64,000 nt of DNA from an uncultured Lachnoclostridium sp. (GTDB lineage: Bacteria; Bacillota; Clostridia; Lachnospirales; Lachnospiraceae): assembly GCA_944381625.1 (NCBI GenBank), contig CALWLW010000003.1:62001-126000 (forward strand), in the 5' to 3' direction. The notes beneath the pieces are model-generated. The model made no database searches and was not told the DNA's origin. It worked only from the letters and a program-made list of their open reading frames with translations. The position numbers were made by a program, and so were the translations under genes. Position 1 is the stretch's first letter; every line of letters begins with the position of its first letter. Shown here in pieces: positions 57,501 through 64,000 of the stretch.

Positions 57501-58892
57501 ATCATGGAAAAATACGAGTATACGATCCAGAAAGCGGAAGTATACGGGGCAGGAAAACCCACGCCGGATGAAACGGGCCGGTATTGGGCGTTGGTTGACG
57601 ACGAGGTAAAAGAAAGCACACTGGTAGGAAATGAAATTGCCCTCCTCAAAACGGCGTCCGTCTATAAAGAGCTTGCACAGTCCGTGGATTATGCGTTTGC
57701 GTTTAAGATGGATGAAAACCACTGGGGTGATTATCCGTATGGCGAACAGCTGATGGATTATCTGATTTCCCAGGCGGATGGAGGATCCATTTCCAACACA
57801 ACTGCTGAGAGTACCTTCAATACAATCAAGAATCAGATTCTGTACGCGATTGAGAAAGGCACTGTCACGGATGTAATCGGAAACGATTTTGACCTTAAGG
57901 GAGTAGACACCTTTAAGCTGACTGCAGGCGGAACGGAGATCCAGGGAGCAGTCGATGCGGCGAATGAGAATCTGGTGAATTTCGGTATGGCTGATGAAAA
58001 CGGCGTGTATCCGTACACTGTAGAATATGTTCCGGGAGCTGCGGGAGAGGAGCATTTTGTATGGACAATCAATGTTCCGGTGGAGAATGCCAACGGGCTT
58101 GCACTGTCCTACGTGCTGAAGCTGGTCAACAAGAATACGGAAGCAGGCACCTATGGACAGTACGACAGGGACGGAAGCAAGGGGTATGCGGATATCCAGA
58201 CCAATGAATCTGCAGTGCTGGAGTATGAGACAACGGAAGGCGATACGGGAAGCAAGAATTTCCCGAAACCCACCGTCAGCTACACCGTAACCGCCCAGCC
58301 CACGCCGGAAGAACCTACACCGGAAGAGCCCACCGTCGGAACCGCGGAGCTTACCATTACCAAGAAGGTGCAGAACACCAAGGGCAATGAGAAGAAAGTG
58401 ACGGCAACCTTCTATGCTTCTGTCTTCACAGACGCCGCATATCAGAACAGGTACGGCAAGGTGATCGAACTGAAGCTTGCCGACGCCAGCGAGACGTCCG
58501 TGACTGTGGAACTGGAGACGCCGGCAGACGGAAGTGAACGCACCTACTATGTGATGGAGACTGACCAGAACGGAAATGTGGTAAACAGCGGAAAAGAATT
58601 TGGCTACCAGATCAATGTGAAGGGCGGTCAGGTGACGGTTTCCAAGTCAGACAGCACGGCGCAGACGGTGATCACGAACCAGCAGGTGAAGAAGGGAAGC
58701 GGAAGCCACAGCAGCGGAAGCGATGACGAGAGCACTGGAACCTCTGCAGTATCCAATACGCAGCAGGTTGGTTCTGCCAAGACCGGGGACAACGCGAATA
58801 TTATGCTGTATGTTGTACTGGCTGTAATTGCCGCGGCTGCGCTCGCCGCATGCGGAACCATCGCATACAAGAAGAGAAAAATGACGAAATAA
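54501..58892 (+). CDS. Large multidomain surface protein (beta-helix, vWA, pilin-like, sortase-type anchor)
   Basis: The 1463-residue secreted protein has a signal peptide (1-27, ending SGFTSAA) and a long Glu/Thr/Gly-rich spacer (30-205). A parallel beta-helix/pectin-lyase-like region follows (about 215-600, recurrent short hydrophobic strands and Asn ladders). Next come an InlB-type repeat (about 725-800, FGGWYADADCTEKF), a vWA domain (about 835-1130; MIDAS DYSTS, GGTNYHAG, TISDG) and a Cna-B/pilin-like domain (about 1280-1395). A sortase-like SAKTGD signal, a hydrophobic span and KKRK end it. GAAGGAGG precedes ATG 54501. I see no consensus promoter in the 68 bases between IRR and the gene. 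Probably an adhesin. Confidence 0.88.
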   Translation: MNRMKKFMAMLLAVVLVAQSGFTSAAEETVSAIPSAIDVSADAPDAEQPAEDVSEPAGEVSEPAEESGQASETETTGTDGTVEEGPAEEAGTENGTKEENGTEDGTKEETGTEGQETVGEETAGDVQEAGDQKEEAPAEDAQEGTAGETAGDQTETEAPEAEAPADETTGAGEANGQVETPAGDDANVMPLMEEPGLAEEPETLALNELKDGINIIDEGAEELTFDIGEGKTVMIAGSESGEPIVFKDCTFNLSGLTNKISGKQPDSNGTAISYNNGEVVTKLWIGRNVEFENCTFTAEDGGKSTGAGFDACIYFFSGDIVVKDSRLSANGWDGQFLGLYGKSGSVTFDHSDISTVGNTNGWSYAMYGGSVLRLVNGSSMTATGMTTTGGNINAFYSGDNKTGYDAIFIEDSTIDFSDNRAGGFAINNVNIYVNNSSITVNDNLGNACNSGYWVVHNSQITMNGNRGGHALSCIGFEMTDSTLEVLHNGYAGVYVQSRDSSLTNCTVDIRCNGEKMLSYSAGDVWLLGHSLSVKNCTSVAKPGSAWLGAVGRKGAVTTPSAGDIETVGSSSVVAYDLNTNAADNLKSNTEPVLEEANVVEIEEHTLFLNPFMKSDYARGNGEDSLSNNDADLFKDDKVTERADIIGKDNAKIGSLTDAQLAHHKYDWDNGTITDSASADLYGVIQYECTDVCKAYMEHTGEHANSFDCTGTYVYAPLVGLTFDANTTDKVSGMLEAQTQIAYDGTAAAPEAVPVRESGSDQYTYSFGGWYADADCTEKFDFSTQLTDNWTVVYAKWNRNYAPDVNPDGFDVNITKTAEELNANDETTVQLGIGSTENRNKVAVLFVLDYSTSVNVRNAAAAMLEELASKDKTDVKVGVVNYWAEADEGSWTSITENTDVEGLLTATQTGGTNYHAGLLSAKSLLESDEIDGYTTYLITISDGITYLWTDETTGDTMSVWFQNIGNGAADIQNANDVYSMKYHNGAIDDETFYALMNGSSDIMEKYEYTIQKAEVYGAGKPTPDETGRYWALVDDEVKESTLVGNEIALLKTASVYKELAQSVDYAFAFKMDENHWGDYPYGEQLMDYLISQADGGSISNTTAESTFNTIKNQILYAIEKGTVTDVIGNDFDLKGVDTFKLTAGGTEIQGAVDAANENLVNFGMADENGVYPYTVEYVPGAAGEEHFVWTINVPVENANGLALSYVLKLVNKNTEAGTYGQYDRDGSKGYADIQTNESAVLEYETTEGDTGSKNFPKPTVSYTVTAQPTPEEPTPEEPTVGTAELTITKKVQNTKGNEKKVTATFYASVFTDAAYQNRYGKVIELKLADASETSVTVELETPADGSERTYYVMETDQNGNVVNSGKEFGYQINVKGGQVTVSKSDSTAQTVITNQQVKKGSGSHSSGSDDESTGTSAVSNTQQVGSAKTGDNANIMLYVVLAVIAAAALAACGTIAYKKRKMTK

Positions 58893-58912
58893 ATACAAAG
58901 GAAGTATGAAAC

Positions 58913-60343
58913 GTGCCAAGAACCGTTAAAGACATTACGGGAGAACGGTTTGGAAAACTGATCGTGACCGGCTTTGCCGGTTACGGTCAGTCAGGCAGAC
59001 AGAGAGTTTCTCTTTGGAAATGCCGGTGCGATTGCGGGAATACCTGCATCGTACAAGGCTATCTGTTGAAAAACGGCCGCAGGAAAAGCTGCGGCTGTAT
59101 TCGTTCTACCCCGGAACAGATGATAGGAAAACGATTCGGAAAACTGACAGTAATCGGAGAAGATTTAGATAATCACACGACGTTACAGAAGGTAATTTGC
59201 CGATGTGACTGCGGCAGGGAAAAAAGCGTCGCGACCAGGGACCTGAAAAACGGCAGGACAGTAAGCTGCGGCTGTGACCGGATGTCGTCCCGGCGGCATG
59301 GAGACTATCTGGAGCGGCAGTATGACGGAAAGATGGAAGAGAAGCGGGCGGCGTTCCGTCAGGGCGATCTTTCCGCAGTTGAGAGCCTGGAGGACTGGGT
59401 GTACATCTGGGTTCGGAATATACTGCCCAATGTGGTGAAGGAGACGACGATCTGCATGTATGCGGAGACGATGGAACGCCATATTCTTCCCTATCTGGGA
59501 AAACTGCAGATGGAAGATCTGACGGAGGACGCCATCGGCCGGTGGGTCAGGACACTGCAGAACACGCCCGTTCTGGGGACACAGAACGGCTGTATGACAG
59601 AAGGGACAGTGAGAAATACGCTCTCGGTGTTAAGCGGCTGTATGAGGGACGCGCAGAAGACAGGGCTCATAGACCGGAATCCATGCACGGAGACTGCCTG
59701 GACGCTTCGGGGAAAAAATATCTGGGAAGAGAAGAACTGGCTGAGCGAGGAACAGCTGGTGACGCTGAAGCCTGTCCTGTTCGCCTATCAGGACGAGGAT
59801 GGATATCCTCTGGGCCTGGGGTTCCAGCTGATCCTGTATACAGGAATGACGCTGAGCGAGACGGCGGCGCTTCGCTGGAAAGAGGTGGATTTCCAGAATG
59901 CGGAATTCCATCTGGAGTATTTTCTTGCGGTGAAAAGGGAGACAGGCCAGGAGGATAGCCGCAGATATGAGCTGGAACCGCTGTCCGGAAGGAAAAAACG
60001 GACGGTGCCGGTGCCCGATTTCCTGCTGAAACAGCTGGAAGAGACGAGAAGGCAGTATAACGGGGAGCCGGACGAATTTGTCCTGTGCAAATCCAGCCAG
60101 AGGCCGGTCCGGGTGGACCGCATGAGGGCCGCTCTCATGCGCAGGGCTCATGCCTGCGGACTGGGCAGCGTGACGCCCAGGATGCTCAGGGACACCTACG
60201 CGATCCATGCGGTTCAGGCGGGAGCCAGCTCCGATACGATTGCGGAACTGATGGGATTTGCCTCCTCCCAGCAGGTGATCCGCAGATACATGCCCAAAGC
60301 GGTGACCAACAAAAAAGAACTGGTGAAGAGGATGTTTGGCTAG
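58913..60343 (+). CDS. Degenerate tyrosine recombinase with two N-terminal zinc-ribbon repeats
   Basis: The 476-residue protein begins with two ~58-residue modules (about 5-62 and 67-120), each GxRFGKL then CRCDCG then SCGC, a Cys-rich motif otherwise seen in phage proteins. A recombinase-like SAM domain (about 165-245) and catalytic fold (about 270-460) follow. Compared with the intact neighbour, catalytic Arg-I is Thr (TGMTLSE), the first His is Arg (PRMLRDTYA), the third-box His is Phe (MGFASS); Lys, Arg-II and Tyr (IRRYMP) remain. GTG 58913 lies 20 bases after the surface-protein stop, so both are probably one transcript. It may bind cassette ends without full catalysis. Confidence 0.85.
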   Translation: MPRTVKDITGERFGKLIVTGFAGYGQSGRQRVSLWKCRCDCGNTCIVQGYLLKNGRRKSCGCIRSTPEQMIGKRFGKLTVIGEDLDNHTTLQKVICRCDCGREKSVATRDLKNGRTVSCGCDRMSSRRHGDYLERQYDGKMEEKRAAFRQGDLSAVESLEDWVYIWVRNILPNVVKETTICMYAETMERHILPYLGKLQMEDLTEDAIGRWVRTLQNTPVLGTQNGCMTEGTVRNTLSVLSGCMRDAQKTGLIDRNPCTETAWTLRGKNIWEEKNWLSEEQLVTLKPVLFAYQDEDGYPLGLGFQLILYTGMTLSETAALRWKEVDFQNAEFHLEYFLAVKRETGQEDSRRYELEPLSGRKKRTVPVPDFLLKQLEETRRQYNGEPDEFVLCKSSQRPVRVDRMRAALMRRAHACGLGSVTPRMLRDTYAIHAVQAGASSDTIAELMGFASSQQVIRRYMPKAVTNKKELVKRMFG

Positions 60344-60344
60344 A

Positions 60345-60370
60345 AAGGGGATGGAGACATTCCCTTTTTT
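60345..60370 (+). terminator. Terminator of the surface-protein/recombinase operon
   Basis: AAGGGGATG (60345-60353), loop GAGA, CATTCCCTT (60358-60366) with one G-U, then T residues to 60370. Confidence 0.85.
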
Positions 60371-60422
60371 GTTCTTCCAAACTGTTTTACCAAACTTGTT
60401 TCGCCAGACTTTGAAAAATAAA

Positions 60423-60451
60423 TTGCATTTGGCAGACATATATGCTACAAT
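60423..60451 (+). promoter_or_regulatory. Promoter of the Rpn-like gene
   Basis: TTGCAT (60423-60428) and TACAAT (60446-60451), 17 bases apart, with an extended -10 TG at 60443-60444. The roughly 200-base leader up to 60666 has no ORF or hairpin that I can name. Confidence 0.65.
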
Positions 60452-60666
60452 AAGCCCATTAAAAGATTTCGGAAACATCCCGGCGGGTTCCCGCCAGTAT
60501 TTCCCAGATTGAAAAACAGAGTTGCAGAAGGCGGACAGGTATAAAAGTCCGCAGGGAACAGAATAATTGTACCGGACGTGCACAGCTGGTTTTTGCCAGG
60601 CACGGCGGAGGGAAGGCTTCTGGTCTCCTGTGTTTTCCTGTTCGCGGATGCGGAAAAGGAGGAACG

Positions 60667-61818
60667 GTGAAGCAGAACAGAATGAAACATGAAAGTACAT
60701 ACAAAAGAACGCACGAAACGATGCAGGGAGCCATATGCGGAACAGGACAGGGAGAGGGACGCGGAAACTGGAGATTCCCACCCATATCCAGGGAGGAGGC
60801 CCTCTCAGAAATCCAGCAAGACCCGAAGCTGCGTATCCCATTCTGGCGGCTGAACCAGGAATGTCAGGACCGGTTTCTGGAGTTCCTGCAGGGAAGCAAG
60901 ACCCTCCCGGTCACTTACGATCCATTTTTTAAGGCAGTATTCCACCCGGATGTCCACCCCGAACGGCTGTCATCCCTGATCTCCTGCCTGCTGGGGATGC
61001 CGGTGAAGGTAAAAGCAATCCTGCCCTCGGAGGACCGCCTGATGGATGGGGATTCCCTGCTGATCATGGACGTGCTGGTGGAGCTGGAGGACGGTTCCCT
61101 GACGAATGTGGAGATCCAGAAGATCCCCTATGCCTTCCCGGCGGAGCGGATGTCCTGCTATTCGTCTGACCTGGTCATGCGTCAGTATGCCAGGGTACGG
61201 GGCGAACGGGGGAAGTATTTTTCTTACCGGGACATGAAGAAGGTCTATACTATTGTCATTTTTGAGAAGAGTGCGCCGATCTTCCATCAGATGCCGGAGT
61301 ATTATATCCACCGTGGGAGCACCACGTTCGACAGCGGCCTGGAACTGCCGCTTCTGCAGGAATACTGCCTGGTATGCCTTGACGTATTCCGAAAATTCCC
61401 TTATGCTAAAGAAAAGAACGAACAGACGGCATGGCTGGGCTTCCTGCTGACCGAGAGCATGGAGGATGCGGAGAGACTAATGGAAGAATATCCGTGGCTG
61501 GAAGAGGTCTACCGGGAGCTTGCCATGCTGCGCCAACGGCCGGAGGAGGTGCTGAGGATGTTTTCGGATGCATTGAGGATCATGGATCAGAATACGGTGA
61601 AATACATGATCGAGGAACAGCAGAAGGTTATGGATGACCAGAGAAAAGAGATCAACGAACAAAGGAGGGCTCTTTTGGAGAAAGACCAAAAGATACAGGA
61701 GAAAGACCAAAAGCTGCAGGAAAGAGATCAGAAGTTGCGGGAGAGCGACCGGAGACTGCAGGAACAGGAGGCCAGGATCCGGGAACTGGAGGCACTGCTG
61801 GAGAAAAAGCAGGGGTAA
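60667..61818 (+). CDS. Rpn/PD-(D/E)XK nuclease-family putative transposase with heptad tail
   Basis: The 383-residue protein has a PDDEXK_2-type core (about 75-290), with the FDPFFKAVF-like entry YDPFFKAVFHP and catalytic residues in LIMDVLVELEDG and NVEIQ (Asp, Glu-x-Gln). Relatives in enterobacteria (RpnA) are DNA nucleases that promote recombination; clostridial copies are numerous and of unknown role. The last 70 residues are a coiled coil of near-identical heptads (EKDQKIQ, EKDQKLQ, ERDQKLR, ESDRRLQ). GTG 60667 is close to AGGAGG; ATG 60682 is an alternative start. Confidence 0.85.
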   Translation: MKQNRMKHESTYKRTHETMQGAICGTGQGEGRGNWRFPPISREEALSEIQQDPKLRIPFWRLNQECQDRFLEFLQGSKTLPVTYDPFFKAVFHPDVHPERLSSLISCLLGMPVKVKAILPSEDRLMDGDSLLIMDVLVELEDGSLTNVEIQKIPYAFPAERMSCYSSDLVMRQYARVRGERGKYFSYRDMKKVYTIVIFEKSAPIFHQMPEYYIHRGSTTFDSGLELPLLQEYCLVCLDVFRKFPYAKEKNEQTAWLGFLLTESMEDAERLMEEYPWLEEVYRELAMLRQRPEEVLRMFSDALRIMDQNTVKYMIEEQQKVMDDQRKEINEQRRALLEKDQKIQEKDQKLQERDQKLRESDRRLQEQEARIRELEALLEKKQG

Positions 61819-61989
61819 AAAAGAAGCAGGAATATGGGAACGTATCTGTCTGAACGGTGAAACGGACGGGTATGTTCCTTTTTATCTGTCCAGGAGGCTG
61901 ACACAGCTTGAAAATGTACGGCGGTATTTCTTTTCTATCACACATAAAACCTGTCCTCCCCACATATATTGGGGTAAGGAGTGGGGATC

Positions 61990-62895
61990 ATGCAGTGTGA
62001 CGAAGTATTATCCATATTTCCAAAAGAACTGAAAGAGCTGGTGGAGAGCTTCCATCTGCCGCCTGCGGGCCTGCAGGAACTGCGCTTGCGGGCCGGGCGG
62101 CCGGTTCTGATCCGGTACGAGAACCGGGAGCTTATGACGGGGCGGACGCTCTCCCGGGATAAGATAAATGAGATCCTGTCCTATCTGGGCGGGTATTCTC
62201 TCTATGCCTATGAGGATGAGATCCGGCAGGGCTTTCTGACGCTTCCGGGCGGACACCGGGTGGGGCTGGCCGGGAAGACGGTGGTGGAAGCCCGGCGGGT
62301 GAAGACCATGGGCGAGATATCCTCGCTGAATATCCGTTTTGCCCATCAGGTGAAAGGCTGTGCGGACCCGCTGATCCCGTATCTCTGGGAGGGAGACCGG
62401 CTGTGCCATACGCTGATTGTCTCCCCGCCGGGACGGGGGAAGACCACGCTCCTTCGGGACTGCATCCGGCAGATTTCAGACGGATGCGCCGGCAGGAAGG
62501 GGAAGACGGTAGGCGTGGTGGACGAGCGTTCGGAGATCGCAGGGAGTTTCCGGGGCGTTCCGGGAAACGATATGGGACTGCGCACGGACGTGCTGGACGG
62601 CTGCCCGAAAGCGGAGGGCATGATGATGCTGATCCGTTCCATGTCGCCGGAGGTGGTGGCGGTGGACGAGATCGGCAGCAGCGAGGATCTGGCGGCCCTG
62701 AAATATGCCATGAACTGCGGCTGTGTGCTGCTGGCGACCGTGCATGGGAGCTGTATGGAGGAACTGCGGCAGAAGCCGGTCCTGCGCGAGATGATCGATC
62801 AGGAGATGTTTGAACGGTACGTGTTTCTGGATGCGGGGAAGACGCCGGGGCGTATTGGGCAGATTCTGGACGGACGGGGGAATGGATTATGCTGA
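61990..62895 (+). CDS. spoIIIAA: Stage III sporulation ATPase SpoIIIAA
   Basis: The 301-residue type II/IV secretion-like ATPase powers the SpoIIIA-SpoIIQ channel between mother cell and forespore. Walker A SPPGRGKTTLLRD, and DERSEIAGSFRGVP and EVVAVDEIGSSED (Walker B region) are visible. ATG 61990 follows AAGGAG; GTG 61981 is too close. A GGTATTT / CATAAAAC pair at 61923 and 61943, 13 bases apart, could be the sigma-E promoter known for this operon, but the match is weak. Confidence 0.96.
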   Translation: MQCDEVLSIFPKELKELVESFHLPPAGLQELRLRAGRPVLIRYENRELMTGRTLSRDKINEILSYLGGYSLYAYEDEIRQGFLTLPGGHRVGLAGKTVVEARRVKTMGEISSLNIRFAHQVKGCADPLIPYLWEGDRLCHTLIVSPPGRGKTTLLRDCIRQISDGCAGRKGKTVGVVDERSEIAGSFRGVPGNDMGLRTDVLDGCPKAEGMMMLIRSMSPEVVAVDEIGSSEDLAALKYAMNCGCVLLATVHGSCMEELRQKPVLREMIDQEMFERYVFLDAGKTPGRIGQILDGRGNGLC

Positions 62896-63407
62896 AAGCG
62901 GTGGGGATCCTTTGCATCCTGGCAGGCAGCACGGGGCTGGGCGTCTGTATGGCAAAGGAACTGGAGGACCGGATCGAAGAGCTTCTGCAGCTGCAGAAGC
63001 TGACGCTCCGCCTGAGAGGAGAGATCCGCTACATGCACCGCACGCTTCCGGAGGCTTTCGGCAGCCTGGCGGAAAGCTGCGCGCCGCCTTTCTCGGATTT
63101 CTTCCGCCAGACGGCTCTGGATCTGCAGGGCAGGAACGGGCGTACGGCGGAGGAATTGTGGAGGAAGAACCTGAAGCAGTATTTTTCCGGACTGCATATC
63201 AGCCGCCAGGAACTGGCGGAGCTGGAGAAGCTGGGAGGCATGCTGGGATGCCTGGACGTGGAGATGCAGGTGAGCACGCTGGATTATTATCTGGAGCAGT
63301 TAAAACAGTCGGAGCGGCAGGCGGAACAGGCGGCCGGAAGCCGCAGGAGGCTCTACCGTTATCTGGGAATTCTGGGAGGGGCTGCGCTGGTGGTGCTGGT
63401 AATCTGA
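62889..63407 (+). CDS. spoIIIAB: Stage III sporulation protein SpoIIIAB
   Basis: The 172-residue membrane protein has N-terminal and C-terminal hydrophobic segments and a helical middle (LEDRIEELLQLQKLTLRLRGEIRYM), as in SpoIIIAB/GspF-like platform proteins. It starts within the last codons of spoIIIAA. Confidence 0.94.
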   Translation: MLKAVGILCILAGSTGLGVCMAKELEDRIEELLQLQKLTLRLRGEIRYMHRTLPEAFGSLAESCAPPFSDFFRQTALDLQGRNGRTAEELWRKNLKQYFSGLHISRQELAELEKLGGMLGCLDVEMQVSTLDYYLEQLKQSERQAEQAAGSRRRLYRYLGILGGAALVVLVI

Positions 63408-63432
63408 GGAAAGGACAGGAAACGGAAGAAAG

Positions 63433-63627
63433 ATGAGTGAAACCATGATTTTCAAAATTGCCGCCGTGGGCATCCTGGTATCGGTCCTTTCTCAGGTGCT
63501 GAAGCACAGCGGGCGGGAGGAGCAGGCATTTTTGACCAGCCTCGCGGGGCTGATCCTGGTGCTCTTGTGGATCGTCCCTTATGTATATGAACTGTTTGCC
63601 ACGATGCAGCGATTATTTGACCTGTGA
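63433..63627 (+). CDS. spoIIIAC: Stage III sporulation protein SpoIIIAC
   Basis: The 64-residue protein with two transmembrane helices (IFKIAAVGILVSVLSQVLKH; LAGLILVLLWIV) is a short membrane component of the SpoIIIA channel, in the canonical third position. Confidence 0.94.
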   Translation: MSETMIFKIAAVGILVSVLSQVLKHSGREEQAFLTSLAGLILVLLWIVPYVYELFATMQRLFDL

Positions 63628-63665
63628 GCAGTTCTGACAGGGGAAGAATGGAGAGGAGGGACGGG

Positions 63666-64000
63666 ATGGTCCGGGTGGCAATGCTGGGGATTGCCGGCGT
63701 ACTGCTGGCTCTGCAGTTAAAATCGCTGAAATCAGAATATTCCATCTATCTGTGTCTGGGGATCAGCGTACTGATCTTCTGGTATATGACGGAGCAGCTG
63801 GGAACGGTCCTTCAGGGCCTTCAGGCGATCCAGGAGAGCCTGCCTCTGAACGCGGGGTATATTCGGATCCTGATCAAGATTATCGGGATCACCTATATCG
63901 CGGAGTTTGCCTCGGATCTTTGCAGGGATGCGGGTTACCAGGGCGTAGCCGGGCAGATCCAGATCTTCGGCAAGATCTCCGTACTGGCGGTGAGCGTCCC
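63666..64000 (+). CDS. spoIIIAD: Stage III sporulation protein SpoIIIAD, N-terminal part
   Basis: The frame is open from ATG 63666 to the window edge, about 111 residues (MVRVAMLGIAGVLLALQLKS, then hydrophobic helices and YIAEFASDLCRDAGYQ), the SpoIIIAD pattern. GGAGGGACGGG precedes the start. The 3' end lies outside the window. Confidence 0.92.
   Translation, partial: MVRVAMLGIAGVLLALQLKSLKSEYSIYLCLGISVLIFWYMTEQLGTVLQGLQAIQESLPLNAGYIRILIKIIGITYIAEFASDLCRDAGYQGVAGQIQIFGKISVLAVSV

Noticed and set aside
56049..58055. 668-codon minus-strand frame inside the surface-protein gene
   Set aside because: Antisense to a complete multidomain protein with a clear signal peptide and vWA motifs; no independent support.

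Overview
The window reads as chromosomal DNA of an anaerobic, spore-forming Clostridia bacterium, most likely a GC-rich member of the Lachnospiraceae. The reasons are a spoIIIA operon at the right end, TTG and GTG starts behind strong AGGAGG sites, a Gram-positive EutV/EutW-type ethanolamine locus, LicT-type antitermination, and a rimP-nusA-ylxR-ylxQ-infB-rbfA-nrnA-truB-ribF cluster. Genus cannot be fixed from the sequence. Every gene I can support lies on the + strand.

Layout. 1-326: 3' end of a malic enzyme. 468-4936: beta-glucoside PTS operon (EIIBCA, 6-phospho-beta-glucosidase, LicT-type antiterminator) behind a RAT/terminator switch. 5109-7634: a GNAT acetyltransferase, an AT-rich DUF4143-type ATPase and a RibD/DHFR-like reductase. 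7741-28224: a 20-kb ethanolamine-utilisation microcompartment operon. It has a sigma-A promoter and a leader terminator, then eutG-S-P-V-W-A-B-C-L, a BMC protein with a Rho_N-like tail, eutE, two near-identical eutM genes, eutT, pduL, eutJ, an eut hypothetical, eutN, pduS, pduT, eutH, eutQ, an Eis-like acetyltransferase and a DUF2284 protein. Together these import ethanolamine, split it inside a protein shell with adenosylcobalamin, and convert acetaldehyde to acetyl phosphate and ethanol, with EutVW sensing the substrate.

28348-36671: the translation/transcription cluster rimP to ribF. 36681-39858: a MITE-like intergenic element, then a copper operon (copA carrying an in-frame copZ, then csoR). 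39944-48820: an SH3b-NlpC/P60 cell-wall hydrolase, a five-gene dipeptide ABC transporter, an M24 peptidase and a cyclophilin. 48832-51480: rpsO and pnp. 51576-53198: an unrecognised lipoprotein.

53310-60370: the most interesting region. A tyrosine recombinase gene is enclosed by a 27-base imperfect inverted repeat. Just inside the left repeat is a good promoter pointing left (minus strand), and just outside it is a minus-strand terminator. Beyond the right repeat, with no promoter of its own that I can see, lies a 1463-residue surface protein (signal peptide, beta-helix, InlB-type repeat, vWA domain, pilin-like domain, sortase-like tail). It is followed by a second, catalytically degenerate recombinase carrying two N-terminal zinc-ribbon repeats. 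I interpret this as a recombinase-carrying invertible promoter cassette that phase-varies the surface protein and the degenerate recombinase, captured here in the OFF orientation.

60423-64000: an Rpn-like PD-(D/E)XK protein with a heptad-repeat tail, then spoIIIAA, AB, AC and the start of AD.
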